A DNA stretch of 64,000 nucleotides, taken from Actinoplanes ianthinogenes. Lineage in GTDB: Bacteria > Actinomycetota > Actinomycetes > Mycobacteriales > Micromonosporaceae. Below, one piece after another: positions 31,825 through 39,644 of this stretch (position 1 is its first letter; the number at the start of each line of letters is the position of its first letter). The notes under the pieces were generated by a model that saw nothing but the letters and a program-made list of their open reading frames with translations, was not told the DNA's origin and did not search any database. The DNA lies in the NCBI RefSeq assembly GCF_018324205.1, contig NZ_AP023356.1:2621501-2685500 (forward strand), given 5' to 3'. The position numbers were made by a program, and so were the translations under genes.

Positions 31825-33045
31825 TCAGTGGCGGACGGAGCTGAGCAGGGCCTCCAGCATCGCCTTGTAGGCAGTTGCGGTGACGATCGGGATGCCGTAC
31901 TGGCGGGCCAGCTTGGCGGTGCCGGACATCGAGTCGGGATCGGCGGCGACCAGCAGGCGGGTCTGCTTGGTGACCTTGCGGGCGGTGCGCAGGCCGTGAG
32001 TCAGCGCGTCGACCTCGAGGTGCTCGCGGGGCGGGGTCAGGTTCCCGGTGAAGACGACCTGGTCGCCGGGGCTCAGCTGCCACTGGGCGACCTTCGCGGC
32101 GGGCCGGCTGGCGGCCTCGGCGAGCGCCCGGTCCACGTCGGCGCTGGTCAGACCGAGGAGCTCGGCGACGCCGTCGAGGTCGAGGCGTTCGGCGCGGGTC
32201 AGGATCTGGTCGGCGAGGGCCACCGTGGCCAGCCCGGACAGATAGCGGTGGTGCAGTACCTCGGCGTCGGCGCGGGACAGACCGAGCTTCGCGGCGGCGG
32301 CGACCAGTTGGTCCGCCTCGCTGGCCGAGATGTGCCGGTCCAGCAGCACCCCGTCGAGCAGGGCGGAGTACGCGTCCGCCGCCGGGTTCAGCTGCCGGGG
32401 CAGACGGTCGACGAGGCGGGTGAGAAAGTGCGGGTCACGGTCCCGGGAGCGGCCACGGGTCACCGGGGCAGCGCCGGTCAGCGGCAGCGCGGGCCAGTCC
32501 GCCCGCCGGGCCTCGTCGATCAGCTCCGCCCACGGCGGCGGGTCACCGGCCCGCTCCAGGTAATAGGCGAGCAGTTCGGCGGCGGCACGGGCGCCGTCCA
32601 GCGCGGAGTACTCGCGGTGCGGGGGCAGTCCCGCGGCGGCGCGGCAGGCGGTGAGGCTGCGCGACGCGGTCGGCAGGAAGTGCCCGGCCAGGCGCATGGT
32701 GCACAGGCCGCGGTCGTCGCCGACCGGCACGGCCACGCCCAGCTTGCCGAACTCGGCGGTGAGGAATCCGGCGTCGAAAAGGAGGTTGTGCGCGACCAGC
32801 ACATGTCCGGCCAGCCGGGCGGCGATCTGGCCGGCCAGGTCGGCGAAGAGCGGGGCGCGGCGAGCCTCGGCGCCGCTGATGCCGTGCAGCTCCTGCGGGC
32901 CGAGGTCCCGGTCCGGGTTGACCAGGGTGCACCACTCGTCCAGCACCTTGCCCGACTCGTCCAGCCGGACGATCGCGATCTCCACGATGCGGTCGTGCCA
33001 GGAGGTCTTGGTGCCGGTGGTTTGCAGGTCGACGGCGGCATACAT
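31825..33045 (-). CDS. DEDDh exonuclease (DnaQ-like) with C-terminal BRCT domain
   Basis: 406 aa from ATG 33045. Residues 1-165 carry the 3'-5' exonuclease motifs: Asp/Gln-rich ExoI (AAVDLQTTGT, where the usual second acid after Asp is Gln), ExoII (LVAHNLLFDAGFL) and ExoIII with LDGARAA and upstream HREYSALD. The usual ExoI DxE is therefore DLQ, which may weaken catalysis. A helical middle (about 230-310) resembles a TerB-like segment and the C-terminus (about 330-400) has BRCT features (VVFTGNLTPPRE, VTKQTRLLVAADPDSMSGTAKLARQYGIPIV). Proteins of this type act in DNA repair or editing. Confidence 0.85.
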   Translation of the reverse strand: MYAAVDLQTTGTKTSWHDRIVEIAIVRLDESGKVLDEWCTLVNPDRDLGPQELHGISGAEARRAPLFADLAGQIAARLAGHVLVAHNLLFDAGFLTAEFGKLGVAVPVGDDRGLCTMRLAGHFLPTASRSLTACRAAAGLPPHREYSALDGARAAAELLAYYLERAGDPPPWAELIDEARRADWPALPLTGAAPVTRGRSRDRDPHFLTRLVDRLPRQLNPAADAYSALLDGVLLDRHISASEADQLVAAAAKLGLSRADAEVLHHRYLSGLATVALADQILTRAERLDLDGVAELLGLTSADVDRALAEAASRPAAKVAQWQLSPGDQVVFTGNLTPPREHLEVDALTHGLRTARKVTKQTRLLVAADPDSMSGTAKLARQYGIPIVTATAYKAMLEALLSSVRH

Positions 33046-33163
33046 TCCAACGAAGTTAGGCGACCGCTCCGCCGGACCGCCAGCGGCCCCGGGCTGAGGG
33101 CGTACCGGAAATGGTCTTGGTTCCGGCGGTGAGGTGGAAGCGAATCGTGGGCAGGATGGATTC

Positions 33164-34180
33164 ATGACTTCCGGTGAGTTCACGCGGGACCAGCGTTACA
33201 TCGCCACCCGGATCACGGCGGACGCTCGGGACGGTTATCCGGTCGAGCCGGGGCGGTATCGGCTGGTGGTGAGCCGGGCGTGCCCGTGGGCGAACCGGGC
33301 GATCATCGTGCGGCGGCTGCTCGGGCTGGAGGACGTGCTGTCGATGGGCATCGCCGGTCCGACGCACGACGAGCGCAGCTGGACGTTCGATCTGGACCCG
33401 GGCGGGCGGGATCCGGTGCTCGGGATCGAGCGGTTGCAGGAGGCGTTCTTCCGGCGGTTCCCGGGCTACGACAAGGGGATCACGGTTCCGGCGATCGTCG
33501 ACGTGCCGTCCGGCGCCGTGGTGACCAACGACTTCGCGCAGATCACCATCGACCTGTCGCTGGAGTGGGCGAAACATCACCGGCCCGGGGCGCCGCGCCT
33601 CTATCCGGCGGAGTTGCGGGCGGAGATCGACGAGGTCAATGCCGCGGTCTACGCGGACGTCAACAACGGGGTCTACCGGGCCGGGTTCGCGACGACGCAG
33701 GAGGCCTACGAGAAGGCTTATCACCGGCTGTTCGAGCGGCTGGACTGGTTGTCCGCGCGGCTGGAGGGGCAGCGTTACCTGGTGGGTGAGACGATCACCG
33801 AGGCGGACGTGCGGCTGTTCACGACGCTGGCCCGGTTCGACGCCGTCTATCACGGACACTTCAAGTGCAATCGGCAGAAGCTGAGCGAGATGCCGGTGCT
33901 CTGGGCCTACGCGCGGGATCTGTTCCAGACGCCGGGCTTCGGGGACACGATCGATTTCCGGCACATCAAACAGCACTATTACGAGGTGCACCGGATGATC
34001 AACCCGACCGGCGTCGTGCCGGCCGGACCGGATCTCCGCGGCTGGCTGACACCGCACGGACGGGAGGCGCTCGGTGGGCGTCCGTTCGGGGACGGCACTC
34101 CCCCGCCGCCGCCGAGCCCGGCCGAGACGGTGCCGCCGTTCTCCCTGCTTGAGCGGGCTTCTCCCGGCGGGCCCCGCTGA
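33164..34180 (+). CDS. Glutathione-S-transferase-like quinone reductase (ECM4/Xi class)
   Basis: 338 aa from ATG 33164. The N-terminal thioredoxin fold has the Xi-class catalytic motif SRACPWANR (Cys40) and later TVPAIVDVPSGAVVTND with the conserved NDF segment; the C-terminal helical half has YEKAYHRLFERLDWLS and the characteristic TEADVRLFTTLARFD. Such enzymes reduce glutathionyl-hydroquinones. Actinobacteria use mycothiol instead, so the physiological thiol here is probably not glutathione. It diverges from the exonuclease gene. Confidence 0.88.
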   Translation: MTSGEFTRDQRYIATRITADARDGYPVEPGRYRLVVSRACPWANRAIIVRRLLGLEDVLSMGIAGPTHDERSWTFDLDPGGRDPVLGIERLQEAFFRRFPGYDKGITVPAIVDVPSGAVVTNDFAQITIDLSLEWAKHHRPGAPRLYPAELRAEIDEVNAAVYADVNNGVYRAGFATTQEAYEKAYHRLFERLDWLSARLEGQRYLVGETITEADVRLFTTLARFDAVYHGHFKCNRQKLSEMPVLWAYARDLFQTPGFGDTIDFRHIKQHYYEVHRMINPTGVVPAGPDLRGWLTPHGREALGGRPFGDGTPPPPPSPAETVPPFSLLERASPGGPR

Positions 34181-34184
34181 TCGG

Positions 34185-34673
34185 TCAAAGGGCTTTCAGC
34201 ACCCGGCGGAGCAGGGTGGCCAGCCGCTCCTGGTCCGCCGGGGTGAGGTGGGACAGCAGGCGCTGCTGTTCGGCCAGGCCCGCGGTCACGGCCCGGTCGG
34301 CGAGTTCGAGACCCTGGTCGGTGAGGTGGACCAGGACGCCGCGGCGGTCGGACGGGTCGGGTGAGCGGGCTATCAGGCCGGCTCTCTCCAGGCGGTCCAG
34401 CCGGGCGGTGGTGCCGCCGGTGCTGAGCATCATCGACGCCGCCAGGGCGCCCGGCGAGAGCTGGAACGGCGGGCCGGAGCGGCGCAGGGTGGCGATCACG
34501 TCGAACTCGGGGCGGCCGATGCCGAACTCGGCGTAGGCACGCTCGGCGGTGTCGCCGGCGATCCGGGCGATCCGCTGGATGCGGCCGAAGATGCCCATCG
34601 CGGTGGTGTCCAGGTCGGGGCGCTCGGTCGCCCACTGGGCCAGGATCCGGTCGACACCGTCGGGTTCGCTCAT
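34185..34673 (-). CDS. MarR-family transcriptional regulator
   Basis: 162 aa from ATG 34673 (GGAAA ten bases upstream; an in-frame GTG at 34688 would add five residues). The winged helix is at LSPGALAASMMLSTGGTTARLDRLERAGLIARSP with wing DRRGVLVHLT. It is divergent from an EamA transporter gene and the space between them holds a long inverted repeat, so it likely represses both. Its stop is four bases from the end of the convergent reductase gene. Confidence 0.9.
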   Translation of the reverse strand: MSEPDGVDRILAQWATERPDLDTTAMGIFGRIQRIARIAGDTAERAYAEFGIGRPEFDVIATLRRSGPPFQLSPGALAASMMLSTGGTTARLDRLERAGLIARSPDPSDRRGVLVHLTDQGLELADRAVTAGLAEQQRLLSHLTPADQERLATLLRRVLKAL

Positions 34674-34703
34674 GCTGACATTTTCCACGATCGCTCGGTG
34701 CCA

Positions 34704-34740
34704 AGTATCTCGACGTCGGTTATCTTGATGTCGAGATACT
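34704..34740. promoter_or_regulatory. MarR operator between regulator and EamA transporter
   Basis: AGTATCTCGAC (34704-34714) and GTCGAGATACT (34730-34740) form a perfect 11-bp inverted repeat. Inside it TATCTTGATGTCGAGATA (34721-34738) is an 18-bp imperfect palindrome with a TATCTTGA half site, the form common for MarR proteins of this type. It ends about 20 bases before the transporter ATG. Confidence 0.75.
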
Positions 34741-34759
34741 TTCCGTCGAGGGAGTCGTC

Positions 34760-35662
34760 ATGCGGGTTCTGCTGGTCACGGCACTCACGCCGATGGTGTG
34801 GGGGACGACCTACGCGGTCACCACCGAGTTCCTGCCGCCCGGCCGACCCCTGCTGGCGGGGGTGCTGCGGGCACTGCCGGCCGGGTTGCTGCTGCTCGCG
34901 ATCACCCGGGAGATGCCACGCGGGGCCTGGTGGTGGAAATCGGCGGTGCTCGGGGCGCTGAACATCGGGCTCTTCTTCGCCCTGCTGTTCGTCAGCGCGT
35001 ATCGGCTGCCCGGTGGCATGGCGGCGGTGCTCGGGGCGGTGCAGCCGCTGGTCGTGGCGGGGTTGTCCGCGCTGGTGCTCGGCGAGCGCGCTTCCGTGCG
35101 TACGGTGATCGCGGGTGTGATCGGCGCCGTCGGCGTCGCCCTCGCGGTCCTGACCGCTACCGCCCGCCTCGACCCGATCGGGATCGTCGCCGGGCTCGCC
35201 GGCGCGGCGTCGATGGCGACCGGCCTGGTCCTGACCAAGCGATGGGGACGGCCCGGGGTGTCGCTGCTGACCTCGACCGGCTGGCAGCTGGCCGCGGGCG
35301 GCCTCACGCTCCTGGCGATCACGCTGGTCGCCGAGGGGTTGCCGGCCACGCTGACCGGCGAGAACCTCTTCGGGTACGCCTACCTGGCGCTGATCGGGAC
35401 CTCGCTCGCCTACGTCCTGTGGTTCCGCGGACTGGAGCGACTGCCGGCCACCCGGGTGTCGTTGCTGAGCCTCCTCTCACCGGTCACCGCCACCGTGATC
35501 GGCTGGGCGGCGCTCGGTCAGGCGCTGACGTTCGTGCAGGTCACCGGGATGGTGCTGGCTTTCGGGGCGGTGCTGTGGGGACAGTCGGCGCAGGTCCGCG
35601 CCCGTCACGACGCGGCGCGGAAAACCGACCCGGTCCGGGGACGGACGCGGCGGGTGGGCTGA
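34760..35662 (+). CDS. EamA/DMT-family transporter
   Basis: 300 aa with ten predicted transmembrane helices in two EamA repeats. The first repeat starts PMVWGTTYAVT and has LPGGMAAVLGAVQPLVVAGLSALVLGER; the second has AASMATGLVLTK and SLLSPVTATVIGW. A basic tail ends the protein. These exporters handle metabolites or drugs; the divergent MarR regulator suggests induction by a small molecule. Confidence 0.92.
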   Translation: MRVLLVTALTPMVWGTTYAVTTEFLPPGRPLLAGVLRALPAGLLLLAITREMPRGAWWWKSAVLGALNIGLFFALLFVSAYRLPGGMAAVLGAVQPLVVAGLSALVLGERASVRTVIAGVIGAVGVALAVLTATARLDPIGIVAGLAGAASMATGLVLTKRWGRPGVSLLTSTGWQLAAGGLTLLAITLVAEGLPATLTGENLFGYAYLALIGTSLAYVLWFRGLERLPATRVSLLSLLSPVTATVIGWAALGQALTFVQVTGMVLAFGAVLWGQSAQVRARHDAARKTDPVRGRTRRVG

Positions 35663-35706
35663 ACGACGCCGGCGGTTTTGTCGTACCGGCGGCCTAGGGT
35701 CGTCAC

Positions 35707-38535
35707 GTGCCCATGGAACGATGGTCCGTCGCCCAGGCCGAGTCGCTCGCCCCCGACCCCGCCGCGCTGAAACGTGCGCGCAGCGTGGCCGGGCAGTTCG
35801 GCGCCACCGGGACGCTCGACGACATCGTCTGGGGTCTGGTCCGGGGTTACCAGGTGGCCGCCGACCTGGCCGGGCCCGCGTTCAAGTGCTCCTGCCCGAG
35901 CTTCCGGGCGCCCTGCAAGCACGCGGTCGGCCTGGTGCTGCACTGGGCCGACGCGGGTGCCGGCGACGGTCCGGCGCCGGACTGGGTGACCACCTGGCAG
36001 ACCGCGCGGGCCGCCCGGGCCAAGGCCAGGACGTCCCCGCCCGATCCGGTGGCCGCGGCGAAACGCGCCCGGGACCGCGCCGAGCGGGTCGCCGGCGGCC
36101 TGACCGAGCTGCGCCGCTGGCTCGACGACCAGGTCGAGCAGGGCCTGGCCGGGCTGGGCCGGCGCGGTCACCCGGCGTTCGAGCCGATGGCCGCGCGGCT
36201 GGTCGACGCGCAGGCGCCGGGGGCGGCGGGCGCGGTGCGCCGGCTCGGCGGGATCGCCGGCATCGGTCCGCACTGGGCCGACCGGCTGCTCGGCGAGCTG
36301 GCCATGCTGCACCTTCTGATCTCCGGGCACGATCGCCTCGACACGCTCGATCCGGCGCTGGCCGCCACCGTCCGTTCCCGGATCGGCTTCCCCACCTCGG
36401 CCGAGGACGTGCTGGCCGGGCCCCGGGTCACCGACCGCTGGCAGGTGCTGGGCCAGTTCGACACCGACGACGGCGCGCTGACCACCCGGCGCACCTGGCT
36501 GCACGGGTCGGCGACGTCGCGGTTCGCGCTGGTGCTGTCGTTCGCCGCGCCCGGCCAGTCGCTCGCCGCCGACCTGGTCCCGGGCACCGAGTTCCGCGGC
36601 GACCTCTGCTTCTATCCGGGTGCGGCGCCGCTGCGCGCGCTGGTCGCCGACCGCACGAGCGCGGCCGAGCCGTTCGGCTCGCCGGACGGCCGCGGGTCGG
36701 TGCGCGCCGCTCTCGCGCGCTGGTCCCGGCTCCTGGCCGACGACCCTTTTCGGTACGACGGGCCCGTGCTCCTCGACGACGTCGTCCCGACCGGGGACGG
36801 TTGGCTGGTGGATCCGGCCGGGGACGCGTTGCCGCTGGCGGCGGGTCATCGGGAGCCGTGGTGGCTGCTGGCCGCCGCCGGTGGCCGACCGTGCTCGGTG
36901 GCGGCGGAGTGGTCACCGGGCGGGCTGCGGCCGCTGGCGGCCTGGGTCGGTGGGGAGTTCGTGCCGGCCGGGCCGCCGGTGCCCGATCCGGGTGCGCCCC
37001 GGGATGCCGAGCTGCCGCCGGAGATGCTGGCGGCGGCGCTGGTCGGGACCGCGCGGCGGCCGTGGCAGGCCGATGCGGTGCGGGTCGGCGGGGTGACGGC
37101 CGGGCTCGATCCGGCGCCCGTTGCCGGTGCATCCGCCGCGTTGCTCGACGCTGCTGCCGTTGCTCTGACGACCCGGCGGGCGGGCGTTCAGCCCAGCGGT
37201 GCGAAAGCGCCGGTCGAGCCGGCACCGGAGGAGATCGACCCGCCGCTGCCGGTCGCGGCCGGGGCGCGGCTGGCCCGGATCCTGCGTGGTGGTGCGCCGG
37301 GTGGTGCCCATCTGGAGCAGGAGTTGCTGGCTCAGTGGCTGGCCACGGCGGCGGCGCGGGGCGGCGTGGTGCCGCCGGTGCTGCTCCCGGCGCTGCTGGA
37401 CGCGGCGCGGCGGAACACCACGGTCCGCTCCGGCGTGGCCCGGGTCGCCGGGCGGCGCGGCGCCTGGCTGGCCTGGCAGCGGCCGGACTGGGGGTGGCTG
37501 CTCGACGAGGCGACCCCGGTCACCGTCACCGACTGGACCACCGCCACCGGCACCGAGCGCCTCGGTCACCTGCTCACCCTGCGGCGCACCGATCCGGCGC
37601 AGGCCCGCCGGCTGGTGGAGAGCACCTGGGGGGCCGACTCGTCGGAGAATCGCGCCCGGTTCCTCGGCACGTTCGCCGACGGCCTCTCCCCCGACGACGA
37701 GGACCTGTTGGAGCGCGCTCTGGACGACCGCCGCAAGGAGGTCCGGCAGACCGCCGTCGACCTGCTGCGCCGGCTGCCGGACACGGGGTTCGGCCGGCGG
37801 ATGCGGAAGCGGGCGCACGCCGCGGTCCGCCTGGTGCCGGGCGACCCGGCCCGGCTCGCCGTCCGGCCGCCGGACAGGCTCGACGACGACCTGCGCCGCG
37901 ACGGGGTCGGCGCCACCCCGGCGCACGGGGCCGGGGCCAGTGCCTGGTTGCTGGAGGAGGTGGTCGCCGGGGCGCCGCTGGCCTCCTGGGCCGACCTGGA
38001 GCCGGCCGGTTACCTGGCGCTGGCCAGGGGAAACGACTGGGCCACCCCGCTGCTGCACGGCTGGGCCAAAGCGGCCATCGCGCAGGGTGACACGCGCTGG
38101 GCGGCCGCGCTGCTGGCCACCGACGCGGGCGTGTTGCGCGAGGCGGTTCGCTGGGATCTGCACCTGGTGCTGCCACCGGACGCGCTGGCCCGGCTGGCCG
38201 CCGAGGCGCTGCGGACCGAGGACGGCTCGGCGCACCGGCTGCTCGCGCTGCACCCCGGTCCGTGGCCGGAGCGGCTGAGCGTGACGGTGCTGGAGACGAT
38301 CGCCACCCGGGCGCGGACCGACCGGCACACCTGGCAGCTCGGCGAGCTGTGCCGGACCGCCGCCCTGGCGATGCCCCCGGAGTATGCCGATCTCACCGGC
38401 CGGCTCGCCGCCCAGCTGGAGCCGGAGGTCGACGCCGGCCGGGTCCGCCCGGTCGCCGACCTGGCCCGCACCCTGGCTTTTCGCGAGGAGATGCGCGCCG
38501 AGCTGGCGCCGGAAAGTGTCACACCCCGGCAGTAA
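35707..38535 (+). CDS. SWIM zinc-finger protein with HEAT-like body
   Basis: 942 aa from a GTG at 35707; ATG 35713 is the second possibility. Near the N-terminus the SWIM motif CxCx6CxH is complete (Cys61, Cys63, Cys70, His72). The long remainder is Ala/Leu/Arg-rich and helical, with HEAT-like helices from about residue 560 and a DUF5691-like feel, without catalytic motifs. SWIM proteins bind DNA or proteins. It is the first of a SWIM, MoxR, DUF5682, VWA operon. Confidence 0.88.
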   Translation: MPMERWSVAQAESLAPDPAALKRARSVAGQFGATGTLDDIVWGLVRGYQVAADLAGPAFKCSCPSFRAPCKHAVGLVLHWADAGAGDGPAPDWVTTWQTARAARAKARTSPPDPVAAAKRARDRAERVAGGLTELRRWLDDQVEQGLAGLGRRGHPAFEPMAARLVDAQAPGAAGAVRRLGGIAGIGPHWADRLLGELAMLHLLISGHDRLDTLDPALAATVRSRIGFPTSAEDVLAGPRVTDRWQVLGQFDTDDGALTTRRTWLHGSATSRFALVLSFAAPGQSLAADLVPGTEFRGDLCFYPGAAPLRALVADRTSAAEPFGSPDGRGSVRAALARWSRLLADDPFRYDGPVLLDDVVPTGDGWLVDPAGDALPLAAGHREPWWLLAAAGGRPCSVAAEWSPGGLRPLAAWVGGEFVPAGPPVPDPGAPRDAELPPEMLAAALVGTARRPWQADAVRVGGVTAGLDPAPVAGASAALLDAAAVALTTRRAGVQPSGAKAPVEPAPEEIDPPLPVAAGARLARILRGGAPGGAHLEQELLAQWLATAAARGGVVPPVLLPALLDAARRNTTVRSGVARVAGRRGAWLAWQRPDWGWLLDEATPVTVTDWTTATGTERLGHLLTLRRTDPAQARRLVESTWGADSSENRARFLGTFADGLSPDDEDLLERALDDRRKEVRQTAVDLLRRLPDTGFGRRMRKRAHAAVRLVPGDPARLAVRPPDRLDDDLRRDGVGATPAHGAGASAWLLEEVVAGAPLASWADLEPAGYLALARGNDWATPLLHGWAKAAIAQGDTRWAAALLATDAGVLREAVRWDLHLVLPPDALARLAAEALRTEDGSAHRLLALHPGPWPERLSVTVLETIATRARTDRHTWQLGELCRTAALAMPPEYADLTGRLAAQLEPEVDAGRVRPVADLARTLAFREEMRAELAPESVTPRQ

Positions 38536-38582
38536 GTTGCTGATCGAGCCACCAACCGGATCTGACTGCTCAGGAGTTTCGC

Positions 38583-39644
38583 GTGACTGTTCTGCGACCG
38601 CACGCCGAGGATCAGTATGCCGACGAGCTGGCTCAGCTGGCCGCCGCCGACGAGCGGCCCCGGCCGCCCGGCTGGCGCCTGTCGCCCCAGGCCGTGGTGA
38701 CCTATCTGCTGGGTGACGGCGCCAAGATCACTCCGAAGTATGTGGGACCCCGCCGGCTGATCGAGGTGGCCGTCTCCACCCTGGCCACCGACCGGGCGCT
38801 GCTGCTGCTCGGCGTGCCCGGCACCGCCAAGACCTGGGTCTCCGAGCACCTGGCCGCGGCCATCTCCGGCGACTCCACGCTGCTGGTGCAGGGCACCGCC
38901 GGGACCGCCGAGGAGGCGATTCGGTATGGGTGGAATTACGCCCGCCTGCTCGCCGAGGGCCCGACCGAGGCCGCCCTGGTGCCCAGCCCGATCATGCGGG
39001 CCATGCAGACCGGGTCGATCGCCCGGCTGGAGGAGCTCACCCGGGTTCCGTCCGACGTGCAGGACGCGCTGATCACCATCCTGTCGGAGAAGACGCTGCC
39101 GATCCCGGAGCTGGGCACCGAGGCGCAGGCCCAGCGCGGCTTCAACCTGATCGCCACCGCGAACGACCGCGACCGCGGGGTGAACGAGCTGTCCAGCGCG
39201 CTGCGGCGGCGGTTCAACACGGTGGTGCTGCCGGTTCCGGCCAACGCCGACGACGAGGTGGAGATCGTCGCCCGCCGGGTGGCGCAGCTCGGCGCGTCGC
39301 TCGACCTGCCCGAGGTGCCGGCCGCGCTGGACGAGATCCGGCGGGTGGTCACCGTCTTCCGTGAGCTGCGCACCGGGCTGACCGAGGACGGGCGGACCAA
39401 GCTGAAATCGCCGACCGGCACGCTCTCCACCGCCGAGGCGATCTCGGTGATCACCAACGGGATGGCGCTGGCCGCGCACTTCGGCGACGGCACGCTGCAC
39501 CCGGGCGACGTGGCGGCCGGCATCGTCGGCGCGGTGATCAAGGATCCGGTGTCCGACGCCGTCGTCTGGCGGGAGTATCTGGAGACCGTGGTCCGGGAGC
39601 GGCCCGACTGGCTCGACTTCTATCGGGCCGCCCGCGATGCCTGA
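38583..39644 (+). CDS. MoxR-family AAA+ ATPase
   Basis: 353 aa from a GTG. Walker A GVPGTAKT is at residues 77-84; Walker B is represented by the acidic segment at ARLEELTRVPSDVQDALI, typical of MoxR; sensor I is FNLIATANDRD and the arginine finger lies in SSALRRRFN. MoxR ATPases are chaperone-like and act with VWA proteins, here encoded two to three genes downstream. Its 3' end overlaps the DUF5682 gene by eight bases. Confidence 0.93.
   Translation: MTVLRPHAEDQYADELAQLAAADERPRPPGWRLSPQAVVTYLLGDGAKITPKYVGPRRLIEVAVSTLATDRALLLLGVPGTAKTWVSEHLAAAISGDSTLLVQGTAGTAEEAIRYGWNYARLLAEGPTEAALVPSPIMRAMQTGSIARLEELTRVPSDVQDALITILSEKTLPIPELGTEAQAQRGFNLIATANDRDRGVNELSSALRRRFNTVVLPVPANADDEVEIVARRVAQLGASLDLPEVPAALDEIRRVVTVFRELRTGLTEDGRTKLKSPTGTLSTAEAISVITNGMALAAHFGDGTLHPGDVAAGIVGAVIKDPVSDAVVWREYLETVVRERPDWLDFYRAARDA

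Noticed and set aside
31499..31870. 123-codon frame in the convergent gap
   Set aside because: It runs through three hairpins and into the exonuclease gene, has no ribosome site and no recognisable composition.
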